From positions 1 to 44,931 of the forward strand of contig SHYW01000032.1 in the NCBI GenBank assembly GCA_009692615.1: DNA of 44,931 bases. The letters are read 5' to 3'. A program made the translations under genes and the position numbers. Each line of letters begins with the position of its first letter. Position 1 is the stretch's first letter. Origin of the DNA: Deltaproteobacteria bacterium. GTDB lineage: Bacteria > Desulfobacterota > Binatia > UBA9968. This document shows positions 34,202-43,060 of this stretch, one piece after another. The notes under the pieces were generated by a model. The model was given only the letters and a program-made list of their open reading frames with translations. It made no database searches and had not been told where the DNA came from.

Positions 34202-34774
34202 ATGCGAGTGATCGGCGGCGCGGCGCGCGGACGGCGCTTAAAAGTTCCCAAGGGACAATCCGTCCGCCCCACCGCGGCGCGGGTCAAGGAGTCGCTGTTC
34301 AATATTTTGCCCCATGATTTCACCGGCCTGCGCGTGCTTGATTTGTTCGCCGGCAGCGGCAACGTCAGCATCGAAGCGCTGAGCCGCGGCGCCGAGCAAG
34401 CAATCTTAGTCGACGAATCGCCGCGCTCGGCGTCGGCGATCAAAGAAAACCTGCGGCTGCTCAATTTGAATCAGCGCAGCCAAGTGTGGATCGCTCCGGT
34501 GGCGCGTTCGCTACGCAAGTTGGCGCAAACCGGCGCGAGCTTCGATGTGATCTTTCTCGACCCGCCCTACGATCGCAAATGGGTCGGCGCGACGCTCAAG
34601 GCGATCGGTGAATTTCACTTGCTGCGCGGCGGCGGCAAAGTGGTGGCGGAACATAGCGCGCGAGAAACCGTCGAGACGCGCTACGGCGAGCTCGTCTTGA
34701 ATGACCAACGCCGTTATGGTGATACTCTGCTGTCGTTTTTTATTAACCAACCTAGCGCTCAGTTATCGATCTAA
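34202..34774 (+). CDS. rsmD: 16S rRNA (guanine(966)-N2)-methyltransferase RsmD
   Basis: A 190-residue SAM-dependent methyltransferase acting on the small ribosomal subunit. MRVIGGAARGRRLKVPKG and VRPTAARVKESLFNIL form the family N-terminus; LDLFAGSGNVSIEALSRGA is the SAM-binding motif I and FLDPPYDRKW the catalytic (D/N)PPY motif. Length and order agree with E. coli RsmD. The next gene, coaD, begins 14 bases after its stop; rsmD-coaD is a very common pair and the two are surely one operon. No good Shine-Dalgarno is visible before the ATG. Confidence 0.94.
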   Translation: MRVIGGAARGRRLKVPKGQSVRPTAARVKESLFNILPHDFTGLRVLDLFAGSGNVSIEALSRGAEQAILVDESPRSASAIKENLRLLNLNQRSQVWIAPVARSLRKLAQTGASFDVIFLDPPYDRKWVGATLKAIGEFHLLRGGGKVVAEHSARETVETRYGELVLNDQRRYGDTLLSFFINQPSAQLSI

Positions 34775-34788
34775 GGACAAAAGCAAAC

Positions 34789-35283
34789 ATGGCTAACAAC
34801 GCTATCGCAATATATCCCGGCTCCTTCGACCCGATCACCAACGGCCACGTCGATCTGGTCCAACGCACGCTGCGCGTGTTCGACAAGGTGGTCGTCGCCA
34901 TCGCCACCAATCCGGACAAAGACCGCTCGCTCTTCTCCCTGCAAGAACGCATTGCCATGGTCCAAGAAGTATTCGCCGGACTGGGCGAACGGGTCACCGC
35001 GGATTCATTTCAAGGCTTGTTGGTCGACTACGCCGAGCGCAAAGGCGCGACGGTCGTCATTCGCGGCCTGCGCGCGATTTCCGATTTCGAGTATGAATTT
35101 CAGATGGCGATGATGAACCATCGGCTGAAGCCGAAACTCGAAACTTTTTTCATGATGACCGGCGAATCGGAATTTTACACCAGCTCGCGCCTGGTCAAAG
35201 AAGTCGTCAGTTTGGGCGGCGACGTTTCCGGCATGGTGCCGGACAACGTGCTCGTCAAGCTCATCGATAAATTTAAGCGTTAA
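34789..35283 (+). CDS. coaD: Phosphopantetheine adenylyltransferase
   Basis: A 164-residue enzyme making dephospho-CoA from phosphopantetheine and ATP, the fourth step of CoA synthesis. IAIYPGSFDPITNGHVDLVQ carries the nucleotidyltransferase T/HxGH motif (TNGH), RGLRAISDFEYEFQMAMMNH is the pantetheine-binding region, and SEFYTSSRLVKEV is the second nucleotide motif (ISST/S-type). Length is the usual one. It follows rsmD by 14 bases and precedes the aminotransferase by 11 bases, so all three are likely co-transcribed. Confidence 0.96.
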   Translation: MANNAIAIYPGSFDPITNGHVDLVQRTLRVFDKVVVAIATNPDKDRSLFSLQERIAMVQEVFAGLGERVTADSFQGLLVDYAERKGATVVIRGLRAISDFEYEFQMAMMNHRLKPKLETFFMMTGESEFYTSSRLVKEVVSLGGDVSGMVPDNVLVKLIDKFKR

Positions 35284-35294
35284 GGAACCGCGCC

Positions 35295-36491
35295 ATGACA
35301 AAACTCGCTGAACGCACAGCGCTGATCAAACCATCGGTCACTCTGGCGATCGCCGCCAAGGCGGGAAAACTGCGCGCCGAAGGCGTCGATGTCGTCAACT
35401 TTTCCGCCGGCGAACCCGACTTCGACACACCGGAACACATCAAAGCCGCGGCGGTGGAAGCGCTGCGCAAAGGCATGACCAAGTACACCGATGTCAAAGG
35501 CATCGAACCGTTGCGCGCCGCGATCAGCGATAAATATCAAAAAGAATACGGCCTGAGCTATCGTAAAGAAGACGTCATCGTCAGCTGCGGCGCCAAGCAT
35601 TCGCTCTATAATTTACTTCAAGCGGTGGTCAACCCCGGCGACGAAGTGCTAATTCCCGCGCCCTATTGGGTAAGCTACGCGGACATGGCGCTGCTCGCCG
35701 GCGGCGCGCCCAAGTTGATCCCGACCACGGAAGCCACCGGCTTTCGGATTAAAGCGGAACAGCTCCAAGCCGCGCTGACGCCCAAGACCCGGGTGTTTAT
35801 ATTGAATAGTCCATGCAATCCCACCGGCGCCACTTACAGCCGCGACGAATTGCTGGCCATTGGCGCGGTGCTCGAAAAGCACGACTGTTTAATTTTCGCC
35901 GACGACATCTACGAAAAAATTATTTACGACGGCTTTGAAGTTCACAATCTCGTCGCGCTCTGTCCGGCGCTGCGCGAGCGCACTCTGATCATCAATGGCG
36001 TATCGAAAACCTACGCCATGACCGGCTGGCGCATCGGTTACGCCATCGGCCCGAGCGATGTCATTGCGGCAGCGGCGAAAATCCAAAGCCAGAGCACGTC
36101 GAACCCGACGTCGATCGCTCAAGCCGCGGCCTTGGAAGCGATCCGCGGACCACAAGATGAAGTTGCCATGATGGTGCGCGAGTTTCAAAAACGGCGTAAC
36201 GTGATCGTCGACAAGTTGAATGCGATCCCCGGCATTCGCTGCCTCAAACCCGAAGGCGCGTTCTATGTATTTCCCAATATCGCTGGACTGCTCGGCAAAA
36301 CCGCCAACGGCAAGAAACTCGGCTCGCCCTGCGATGTCGCCGACTACTTGCTCGACGAAGCCAAAGTCGCCGGCGTCCCCGGCGAAGACTTCGGCTCCCG
36401 GGAACATATTCGCTTTTCCTACGCGACTTCGCTCGAAGACATCGAAAAAGGCTGCGCCCGCATCCGCGACGCAGTCGCCAAGCTGAGCTAA
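35295..36491 (+). CDS. Pyridoxal phosphate-dependent aminotransferase, class I (aspartate aminotransferase-like)
   Basis: A 398-residue fold-type I transaminase. The pyridoxal lysine is K238 in NGVSKTYAMTGWRIGYA. Other family marks are FSAGEPDFDTPEHIK near residue 40, VIVSCGAKHSLYNLLQAV, LNSPCNPTGATY and the substrate-binding arginine near the C-terminus (REHIRFSYATSLEDIEKG). This is the I-gamma branch of bacterial aspartate aminotransferases, some of which also act on prephenate. AAGGA lies eight bases before the ATG, eleven bases after coaD. It is the last housekeeping gene before the restriction-modification island, with which it converges. Confidence 0.92.
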   Translation: MTKLAERTALIKPSVTLAIAAKAGKLRAEGVDVVNFSAGEPDFDTPEHIKAAAVEALRKGMTKYTDVKGIEPLRAAISDKYQKEYGLSYRKEDVIVSCGAKHSLYNLLQAVVNPGDEVLIPAPYWVSYADMALLAGGAPKLIPTTEATGFRIKAEQLQAALTPKTRVFILNSPCNPTGATYSRDELLAIGAVLEKHDCLIFADDIYEKIIYDGFEVHNLVALCPALRERTLIINGVSKTYAMTGWRIGYAIGPSDVIAAAAKIQSQSTSNPTSIAQAAALEAIRGPQDEVAMMVREFQKRRNVIVDKLNAIPGIRCLKPEGAFYVFPNIAGLLGKTANGKKLGSPCDVADYLLDEAKVAGVPGEDFGSREHIRFSYATSLEDIEKGCARIRDAVAKLS

Positions 36492-36582
36492 ATAATTCGC
36501 GTCACGGCTTAGGCCAGCGCGCGGTTTTTTTTGATATTGAAATAGTCGCGCAAGAAAGAATGGCCAGGGCCGCAACCGTACA

Positions 36583-39500
36583 CTACGCCGCCAATCCAAA
36601 GTTCCCGCTCGCACTCTGTTGCCAGACGTGCTGGTATACTTGCTTGGCCATGCTCTGCTTCTCGTCGTCGGTGAAAGGCGGGCTTGGCAGTTCGAAAAAA
36701 ACGTGGTCAGAGATGAGCACTTCCACTTCCGCCTGTGTTTGCTCTTTTTCCGTCCAGCGCTCACGCTGAGCGATGAGTTTGGTCACTGCTTCCAGCAGAC
36801 TCCGGCTCGCCAGCTTCACCTTCTCTCGGTCGGCTTTGGTGAGGTTCTCTTTCTGCAACAGGCAGAACAGCGCGTATTCGTCTTCGCTCAAACCTTCCTC
36901 AGCGGCGCGCCGGTCTTCGGCGTCCAGACCGCTCATGAAGTTCACCAGCAGCGCCAACGTTTCTTCGATGGTCACGCGGTCCTTGTCGCGGTTGTAGTCG
37001 GCGATGATCTCGGAATACTTCTTGTAGAAATCCATCCGCAGCGGATTGCGCGCGAGCATCTGTTCCAGCTTCTTTTCGACTAATTGCCGGATGTCCTCCA
37101 GTGCCGACGCCTTCCGTGTCACCTTCTTGGCGAACTCATCGCGCAGCTTCTCAAGGTCGATCGTGCTCATATCGAACAGCTTCGCCTCTTTCTGATCGTC
37201 GCCCGGTGCGGCGGCACGAATGGCTTCATTGACGATCCGGTGCAACTCCTTGAGCAAGTCCGTCACGTCCGCCGTGTCGCGGCGCTCCTCCAGCTTCTTG
37301 TAAATCGCCTCGATGTTGTCGTGGCGCACCGCGTAGGTAAACGCCGGCGGCTCCATCACCAAAGCCTTGAAGCGGATGAAGACTTGCCGCGCCAGAATTT
37401 CGAACCGCCGCCGTCCTTCGTCGCGGGCATTGACAACCGCCTCTGCGCCGTCCGCGAGGGCGGCGATTTTCGTGAAGCCTTTCGCGCCCGTCAACCGGTT
37501 CGGCTCGAATCCCAGCTCGCGCAAATGTTTCTCCGTCTCTTCGATAGCCGATAGCAACGCACTTATACGCTCCTCGATGGGCGCGACGATTTCTTCCTCG
37601 CCGTCGCCGTCCTCGCCGAGAGCGTATTGCGCCAGAGCTTCGCGCAAACTCTTGAGCATTCCGTTGTAGTCCACGATGAGTCCGAAATCTTTGCCGGGGT
37701 AGACGCGATTCGCCCGTGCGATGGCCTGCATGAGCGTGTGCGCCTTCATCGGCTTGTCCACATAGAGCGTCGAGAGGCACTCCACGTCGAAGCCGGTGAG
37801 CCACATGGCGCAGACGATGGCGATACGAAATGGGTGTTCTGGATTCTTGAACGCTGTCTCCACGTCTACCCGTTTGCCGTCGGCTGTTTCAAATCCCTGT
37901 TTCATCAATAGGCGGTGCGGAATAATGTCCACGCCCCATTTCTTGAAATCAGCGACTTCGTTCTGTCCTTCGCTGATGATGATTTCGATCAGCGTTTCTG
38001 CCATCCACTTCCCCTGACCTTGGAGCCATGCCAACTCCTTCACCGCCGCGTCGCGCTGGTCTTGTTCCATTTGCGCCGCCAACTCTACTGCCTTCTGCGG
38101 AATCAACGCCTGCACCTTTGCTAGCTTCGCCTGCCAGCGCGGGATGATGCGCTGATACATCCGCCCGCAGGTGATCTTATCAATGCACACCAGCATGGAC
38201 TTGCCGGATTCCCAGCGCGTCGCACAGTGCTCGACGAAATCGGTGGCGAGCTTGTCCAGCCGGTCGTCGGCGGTGATAACTTCGTAATCCTGCCCAAGCA
38301 ATTTCTCCAGCAACGCTTCCTTGTCCGAGTCAAGTTCGGCCTTCTCGATGGCGTCGGCGATGCGGTCGTTAAGGTCGAGCCGAGCTATTCCCAACTTCTC
38401 GCCGCGATTTTCGTAAACGAGTTTCACTGTCGCGCCATCTTCTTCGGAGCGTTTGAAGTCGTAACGAGAAACGTAACTGCCGAAGATGCGCTTGGTTAGA
38501 TTATCGTGCTTGAACAACGGCGTGCCGGTGAAGCCGATGAACGCCGCGTTGGGCAGCGCCAGCCGCATGTTGCGGGCGAGCTTGCCGGCCTGGGTGCGGT
38601 GCGCTTCGTCCGAAATCACGATGATGTCGTCTCGCGTGCTGTAAGGTTCTCGCGGGTTCACGTCCTGATTGAACTTGTGAATTAGGCTAAAAATGTAGCG
38701 ATGGTTTTGTTTGAGCAGCCGTTTCAGATCCTCACCAGTTGCGGCGCGTGGCGTCTTTTCGTTGGCGACTCCCGCGCCGACGTACGTGCGATAAATCTGG
38801 CTGTCCAGGTCGTTGCGGTCAGTCATCAACAGGAAAGTGAACTTTGCGGAGATTTCCCGCCGCACCTTCTCCGTGAAGAACGCCATCGAATACGACTTGC
38901 CACTGCCCTGCGTATGCCAGAACACACCCAGCTTGCCGAGGTCGGGATGCGCAGACTCGACCACATTGAGCATGCGCATAGACTCCTGCTCCTCGGGAGA
39001 TTGGACTGCCACATCCGAAGAATGACTCTGATCGCCGGGAACCGATTCTGCCGCGAGCAAAACTGGCAGCTCGACGACGCGATAGGTGAGGCGCTTCTCA
39101 GGCGGGAACTGCCGCTTCAATTCCTCCTGCCACTGCACCGACTCCACCGCATTGTTGACGCCGAGCACCTGATGATTGCGGGCGAGAACTTTTCGCGTCG
39201 CGCCAGGTTTGCTGTCATCGAACAGGATGAAATTCTCTACCAGGTCGAGCAACCGATCGTGCGCAAGCATCCCGTTGAGCAGCCGCTCCGCGTCCACGCT
39301 GCCTTTGCGGTCGTCCTCGTCCAGCCTTTTCCACTCGGCGAAATGTTCCCATCCGCTGGTGATCGAGCCGTAGCGGGCGCGATGGCCGTTGCTGACGATG
39401 AGCAAGGCGTTGTGATGAAACGCATGGGCGATGACGTGTTCGTCCATGTAGTCGCGTAGGTTGCCGTCGAAGCCGGCGCGGATATTTTTGTAGACCGCTT

Positions 39501-40029
39501 TCAACTCGATGAACACCAGCGGCAGCCCGTTGACGAAGCAGACGAGGTCCGCGCGGCGGTTATAGCCCGGCGTGCGCAGGCCGGTGAGCTTCAACTCACG
39601 CACAGCGAGAAATCGATTGTTAGGTTTGCCGTCCGCGCCCAGCCCGTTTTTGAAATCAATCACCCGCGCCCGGATCTCGCGCAGCCGGCCTTGCGCGTCC
39701 TTGTAGCTCACCGGCACGCCGTCGCGGATGAACTTGTAAAATTCCTGATTGTGCTGAAGCAGCGAGCGAGAGAAATCATGCCGCGTCATCGCCTGCACCG
39801 CCTCGGTGATGGCGGTGGGCGGCAACTGCGGATTCAGCCGGAAGAGCGCCGCGCGCAGGTCGTGCGTGAGCACCGCTTCCTTGGTATCGGCCCGCCCCAG
39901 CGTGCCGTCCGGCCCGAACGTCTCATCGTTCCAAGCATATACACTCTCCCAGCCGAGCACCGTTTGCAGATGATCAGCGAAGGTCTTTTGGACGAGCCGG
40001 TCTTCGCTGTTGATGTCGGTGAAAGCCAT
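36583..40029 (-). CDS. hsdR: Type I restriction enzyme, R subunit (HsdR)
   Basis: A full-length motor-nuclease subunit of 1148 residues. The nuclease site is D161 (RRADLVCF) with E175-x-K177 (VFIELKA). The translocase has Walker A QGSGKS (374-379, in WHTQGSGKSYSM), DEAH (474-477, ISDEAHRTQ), GFTGTPLF and TGFDVECLSTLYVDKPMKAH, ending QAIARANRVYPGK. The helical C-terminal part that docks HsdM is present. A polar segment before Walker A (about 325-355) looks like an insert. The ATG lies three bases after the end of the reading frame of the upstream nuclease-like gene, so expression depends on the same message. Reading frame intact; it uses TAG as its stop. Confidence 0.95.
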   Translation of the reverse strand: MAFTDINSEDRLVQKTFADHLQTVLGWESVYAWNDETFGPDGTLGRADTKEAVLTHDLRAALFRLNPQLPPTAITEAVQAMTRHDFSRSLLQHNQEFYKFIRDGVPVSYKDAQGRLREIRARVIDFKNGLGADGKPNNRFLAVRELKLTGLRTPGYNRRADLVCFVNGLPLVFIELKAVYKNIRAGFDGNLRDYMDEHVIAHAFHHNALLIVSNGHRARYGSITSGWEHFAEWKRLDEDDRKGSVDAERLLNGMLAHDRLLDLVENFILFDDSKPGATRKVLARNHQVLGVNNAVESVQWQEELKRQFPPEKRLTYRVVELPVLLAAESVPGDQSHSSDVAVQSPEEQESMRMLNVVESAHPDLGKLGVFWHTQGSGKSYSMAFFTEKVRREISAKFTFLLMTDRNDLDSQIYRTYVGAGVANEKTPRAATGEDLKRLLKQNHRYIFSLIHKFNQDVNPREPYSTRDDIIVISDEAHRTQAGKLARNMRLALPNAAFIGFTGTPLFKHDNLTKRIFGSYVSRYDFKRSEEDGATVKLVYENRGEKLGIARLDLNDRIADAIEKAELDSDKEALLEKLLGQDYEVITADDRLDKLATDFVEHCATRWESGKSMLVCIDKITCGRMYQRIIPRWQAKLAKVQALIPQKAVELAAQMEQDQRDAAVKELAWLQGQGKWMAETLIEIIISEGQNEVADFKKWGVDIIPHRLLMKQGFETADGKRVDVETAFKNPEHPFRIAIVCAMWLTGFDVECLSTLYVDKPMKAHTLMQAIARANRVYPGKDFGLIVDYNGMLKSLREALAQYALGEDGDGEEEIVAPIEERISALLSAIEETEKHLRELGFEPNRLTGAKGFTKIAALADGAEAVVNARDEGRRRFEILARQVFIRFKALVMEPPAFTYAVRHDNIEAIYKKLEERRDTADVTDLLKELHRIVNEAIRAAAPGDDQKEAKLFDMSTIDLEKLRDEFAKKVTRKASALEDIRQLVEKKLEQMLARNPLRMDFYKKYSEIIADYNRDKDRVTIEETLALLVNFMSGLDAEDRRAAEEGLSEDEYALFCLLQKENLTKADREKVKLASRSLLEAVTKLIAQRERWTEKEQTQAEVEVLISDHVFFELPSPPFTDDEKQSMAKQVYQHVWQQSASGNFGLAA

Positions 40030-40032
40030 GAT

Positions 40033-40623
40033 TCAGCGCGTGGTTTTAATTTTGGTGATTTTCATTTCTTCCTTCAATCGGTTACGGGCTGCGGAAGTGA
40101 ACCGTTCTCCATCCATTGTGAATTGCCCGTACCCGACGAGTAAAATGCGCTCGAAGGTGGACGCCTGTCCGAAACCGGACTCAAGACATTGCTTGTAGAG
40201 TTTCCTCCCGGCCTCGAAGTTGTCCGGCTCGCCATGGGAATGTGGGTAGTTCTTCGGCAGGAACTACAGTGCTAAATCCGCGCCGTGCTGGAAGTAGGTG
40301 TGGAACTTCAACAGGTCGCGCAGTATTTTCTCCCAATTCGCCTTCTCTACCTCCACCACGACTTGTTTGTCGCCAAACGAGAAAGCGAAGTCGTATTTCT
40401 GTTTGATATGCGGCGGCAGCTTGAATTCCGCTTGAATTGTTCCTTGTGCGAGCAGTCTGGCCTCAAGCCGTGGATCAAAATCGTAGGTAAGTTGGTGGCT
40501 GTTTCGTGCGCCCACCGTCACGGGGAACCGCACCTCGTTCAAACCGGCAATCAATGGCCCAAGCAGCCGATCGGCAGGCGAGCCAATTGGAAAACATTCA
40601 AAGTTGCACGCGATGAGTTCCAT
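40033..40623 (-). pseudogene. Small PD-(D/E)XK (BglII-like) nuclease gene interrupted by an in-frame amber codon
   Basis: The ATG at 40623 comes one base after the hsdS stop. 119 codons follow, then TAG at 40264-40266, then 76 further sense codons in the same frame (FLPKNYPHSHGEPDNFEAGR ...) to TGA at 40033-40035, three bases before hsdR. So an intact ancestor of about 196 residues filled the slot exactly. The first part has D78, E91-V-E93-K94 and KILRDLLKFHTYFQHG, the pattern of restriction-endonuclease-like folds such as BglII. TAG ends other genes here (hsdR, HNH, the amidohydrolase, the 12-TM MFS), so it is a normal stop. No restart codon follows the TAG closely. A nonsense mutation, a base error, or suppression could explain it. 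As it stands, a 119-residue product with the putative active site is made. Confidence 0.65.
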
Positions 40624-40624
40624 A

Positions 40625-41851
40625 TCACACCGCAATCTCCCCACTCATGAGCCGCGGCAGCAGCAGGTCGCGCGCGGCGCGGAGTTTTTGGTTCTGGAAA
40701 CAGAGGTTACGCAGTTGGTCGGTAATCGCCGTGGCCGTTTCAGTGAAGGTTGTCAGCAATCCCTTCGGCGGCAGAGCCACGGGAAACTTCGTCATCAGCT
40801 TCCAGTCAGCACGCGGCATCTTTGAACCTTCGCGCATGGTCTGAGAAGCCTCCGCGACAAACTTGTCGCTGGAAACCGTCGTCAGTACAAAGCTCCGTAG
40901 CTCATCCGTGGACGGGCGAATCACAATCGCGTCGGACGACGCAACGCCATCGGTGAACGCGATGCCGACTTTATGGAAGTATGGCCGAATCTTGCCGAAC
41001 AGAATGTCGCCGGTCTTGAAACGGTGCTTGGTGCTGGTGACGGCTTCGGCTTGTCCCCATTCCGTCAAGGAGATCGAACGGCGCGGCATGTGTTCAAGAC
41101 CGATGTAAGGCGTGTCCGGTTCGAGTTCTTCCGGCAATACGGTTTCGCGAATGTCCGAGCATATGTCACCGAGAGTTTCTTGTTCCCAGCCTTCCGGGAT
41201 GCCGTTGGTAAGGCGGATGTGTTCGTGGCCCGGGAAGCGGAGGCGGACGAACCACTCCCGGTAAAGCAGCCGTGCCGCCTCCTCCAACAACCCCATCCGC
41301 CGCCGGTTGTTCTCCAGCATCTCGTCGTAGCTGGAAAGGGTCGCGACAATTTCGCGCTGTGTGTTGAGCGGCGGCAGCGGCAACTCGAACTCACGAAGAA
41401 TTCCGAGATTGATGTGCGGAACGCCTGAAGTAATCGCCCGGTTCTTGATGGACTGCACAGTTCGCGGGTGGCGGAAAAAATAGAAAACGAACCGTGCATC
41501 AGCTTTAGCCGGGTCAACGGTAAGTTTCATTTGACTCTGAGATACCAAGTATCTTGGAAATCTTGGTTCGGTCGGAATGAGTCCCACCTGTCCCAAAGTT
41601 CCGCGCTGGGTAAAAATGACATCTCCGGGATGAGCGTTGTTGGCTATGAGGGCATCAGCTTTTTCATCTCGCACGAACACAAAATCGTCGTCCTTGAATG
41701 AGCAGTCGTCGGGAAGGTTTGCACCTCGGATGACAGGCACGCCTTCATCCACGTAGTCGCGTGTCGTCAAATCAGAGCCGAATGGTCCACCAACAAGCGA
41801 ATGTCGAGTCGTGGCGCGGATTCCCTCAATGGTCACTTGTGGCCACTTCAT
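40625..41851 (-). CDS. hsdS: Type I restriction enzyme, specificity subunit (HsdS)
   Basis: A 408-residue DNA-recognition subunit with two target-recognition domains. The first runs from the N-terminus to about 150 and leads into the conserved helix region FELPLPPLNTQREIVATLSS YDEMLENNRRR (about 154-185); the second runs from about 215 to 365 (GWEQETLGDICSDI, FKTGDILFGKIRPYFHKV), followed by the C-terminal conserved helix ending LLPRLMSGEIAV. Both halves are full length, so two half-site specificities are expected; the DNA sequence recognised cannot be read. Its ATG overlaps the stop of the 35-codon hsdM-tail copy (ATGA) and its TGA is one base before the ATG of the nuclease-like gene. Confidence 0.93.
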   Translation of the reverse strand: MKWPQVTIEGIRATTRHSLVGGPFGSDLTTRDYVDEGVPVIRGANLPDDCSFKDDDFVFVRDEKADALIANNAHPGDVIFTQRGTLGQVGLIPTEPRFPRYLVSQSQMKLTVDPAKADARFVFYFFRHPRTVQSIKNRAITSGVPHINLGILREFELPLPPLNTQREIVATLSSYDEMLENNRRRMGLLEEAARLLYREWFVRLRFPGHEHIRLTNGIPEGWEQETLGDICSDIRETVLPEELEPDTPYIGLEHMPRRSISLTEWGQAEAVTSTKHRFKTGDILFGKIRPYFHKVGIAFTDGVASSDAIVIRPSTDELRSFVLTTVSSDKFVAEASQTMREGSKMPRADWKLMTKFPVALPPKGLLTTFTETATAITDQLRNLCFQNQKLRAARDLLLPRLMSGEIAV

Positions 41852-41940
41852 ATTCCCAACCCCTCAAAGTTTTCCTGAATCTGCTTCGCCAGCGCGACGG
41901 CTTCCTGATTCAAGTCGGCCAGCTCAACGTGGATGTCGCT
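41848..41940. repeat. Imperfect direct repeat, copy 1 (pairs with 42968-43060)
   Basis: Aligned by hand without gaps, about 75 of 93 bases agree with 42968-43060. Both copies end in TCAT, where a stop and the next gene's ATG overlap. The divergence is mostly at third codon positions, so the copies are old or were acquired from different relatives, not made by a recent duplication. Confidence 0.75.
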
Positions 41941-41955
41941 CCGGGTAGGTTTCAC
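41848..41955 (-). pseudogene. 35-codon duplicate of the hsdM 3' tail between DUF1016 gene and hsdS
   Basis: Reads from GTG 41955 (GTGA overlap with the DUF1016 gene stop) to a TGA overlapping the hsdS ATG. Residues SDIHVELADLNQEAVALAKQ then IQENFEGLGI match the last 30 residues of HsdM (GDIHVELADLNKEAATLAKT, IQENFDGLGI) in 24 of 30 places. It is therefore a left-over end of an hsdM gene that once abutted hsdS. Because both ends overlap neighbours, it may still be translated and couple the DUF1016 gene to hsdS. Confidence 0.75.
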
Positions 41956-42971
41956 GGCGCGGCTTCCAGCAGTTTGATGATTTGCTCGGGCGAGGGCAGT
42001 TGTCCTTTCAGATTCCCGGGCAGCCGTTTGACGGTGCGATAGGTGGCCACGCCGATGGGTTTGCGGGCGTCGTGCAGGGCATACTCGACAATGGTGCGGC
42101 GCTTTTCCTTGCAGAGAATGATGCCGATGGAAGCGTGCTCGCCCTTGAGTCGGACCTGGGCATCCAGCGCGGCGAGGTAAAACTGCATCTTGCCGACAAA
42201 CTCCGGCTCGAACGCGCCAATCTTCAAGTCCAGGGCCACGAGGCATTTCAGGTGGCGATGGAACAGGAGGAGGTCAATGAAGTATTCCTGAGCGTCCACC
42301 TCCAGCCGGAACTGGCTGCCAACGAAAGCGAACCGCCCGCCCATCGCGCGCAGGAAATCTTCGATGCGGGCAATGAGGGCGCGCTCCAGTTCGCGCTCGC
42401 TGTGCTGGTCACCGAGTTCGAGGAAGTCAAAGGTGTATTCGTCCTTCACGGCGAGTTTGGCCTGGGCGCGCAGCGCCGGGGTGAGGGCGCGGTCGAAATT
42501 CGTCTGGCCGAGGAGGGTTTTCTCATAGCTCTGGTTTTCGATCTGGTGGATGAGCACGGCCTTGGTCCAGCCGAACTTGGCGGTCATCCGCAGGTAGAAT
42601 TCGCGTTCGAGCAGGTCTTTGCAGCGGGCCATGATGACGATGTTCTTGGCCCAACTGATTTCTCCAACCAATGGTTGGAGTCTTTCGGAGGCGTGGTAGG
42701 CCAGGTAGAACTGGCGCATATACCACACGTTCTGAACGGAGAAACCCTTGATGCCGGGAAACTCCGCTTGCAGGTCGGCGGCGAGTTTTTCAACGACGGA
42801 TTTTCCCCACGAACCGCCGGCCTGGCGCTGGGAAATCAAGCGGCCAATATCCCAATACAGCCCCACCAGTTCCTTGTTGACCGCCCGCAGCGCGTCATAC
42901 TGGGCGGCGAGGACACGTGCTTTCACCTCGGCCAACAGCGCGGCGTAATCGGTGGGCAATAGCTTGCTCAT
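41952..42971 (-). CDS. DUF1016/YhcG-type PD-(D/E)XK nuclease domain protein
   Basis: A 339-residue protein of the YhcG (DUF1016) family. The N-terminal half holds the DUF1016 N domain (LRAVNKELVGLYWDIGRLIS, about 28-47; GFSVQNVWYMRQFYLAY, about 76-92; ISWAKNIVIMARCKD). The C-terminal half is a PD-(D/E)XK-like domain with QEYFIDLLLFHRHLKCLVAL DLKIGAFEPEFVGKMQFYL (about 225-264), D and D-x-K being the likely metal/catalytic residues. The family is often found in or near type I restriction systems and is thought to cut or process DNA, but its job there is not settled. Its ATG overlaps the hsdM stop (ATGA) and its TGA overlaps the GTG of the hsdM-tail copy, so it is built into the operon. Confidence 0.9.
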   Translation of the reverse strand: MSKLLPTDYAALLAEVKARVLAAQYDALRAVNKELVGLYWDIGRLISQRQAGGSWGKSVVEKLAADLQAEFPGIKGFSVQNVWYMRQFYLAYHASERLQPLVGEISWAKNIVIMARCKDLLEREFYLRMTAKFGWTKAVLIHQIENQSYEKTLLGQTNFDRALTPALRAQAKLAVKDEYTFDFLELGDQHSERELERALIARIEDFLRAMGGRFAFVGSQFRLEVDAQEYFIDLLLFHRHLKCLVALDLKIGAFEPEFVGKMQFYLAALDAQVRLKGEHASIGIILCKEKRRTIVEYALHDARKPIGVATYRTVKRLPGNLKGQLPSPEQIIKLLEAAP

Positions 42972-43060
42972 ATTCCAAGCCCATCGAAGTTTTCTTGAAT
43001 CGTTTTCGCCAAAGTGGCGGCTTCCTTGTTCAAGTCAGCCAGTTCAACATGGATGTCGCC
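42968..43060. repeat. Imperfect direct repeat, copy 2 (hsdM 3' end; pairs with 41848-41940)
   Basis: The genuine 3' end of hsdM. The DUF1016 gene lies exactly between this copy and copy 1, as expected if it came in together with, or by recombination at, an hsdM 3' end. Confidence 0.75.

Noticed and set aside
36492-36582. Attachment site or tRNA fragment at the left edge of the restriction island
   Set aside because: Only a T-run after a GC-rich stretch (about 36512-36530), perhaps a terminator of the aminotransferase; no direct repeat matching the right side and no tRNA-like sequence.
40264-40266. Recoded TAG (pyrrolysine or other reassignment)
   Set aside because: TAG serves as the normal final stop of several intact genes in the window, so a general reassignment is excluded; local suppression remains unproved.
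41982-42962. Plus-strand open frame of 326 codons opposite the DUF1016 gene
   Set aside because: Complete overlap with a well-supported minus-strand gene inside a coupled operon; no family character.
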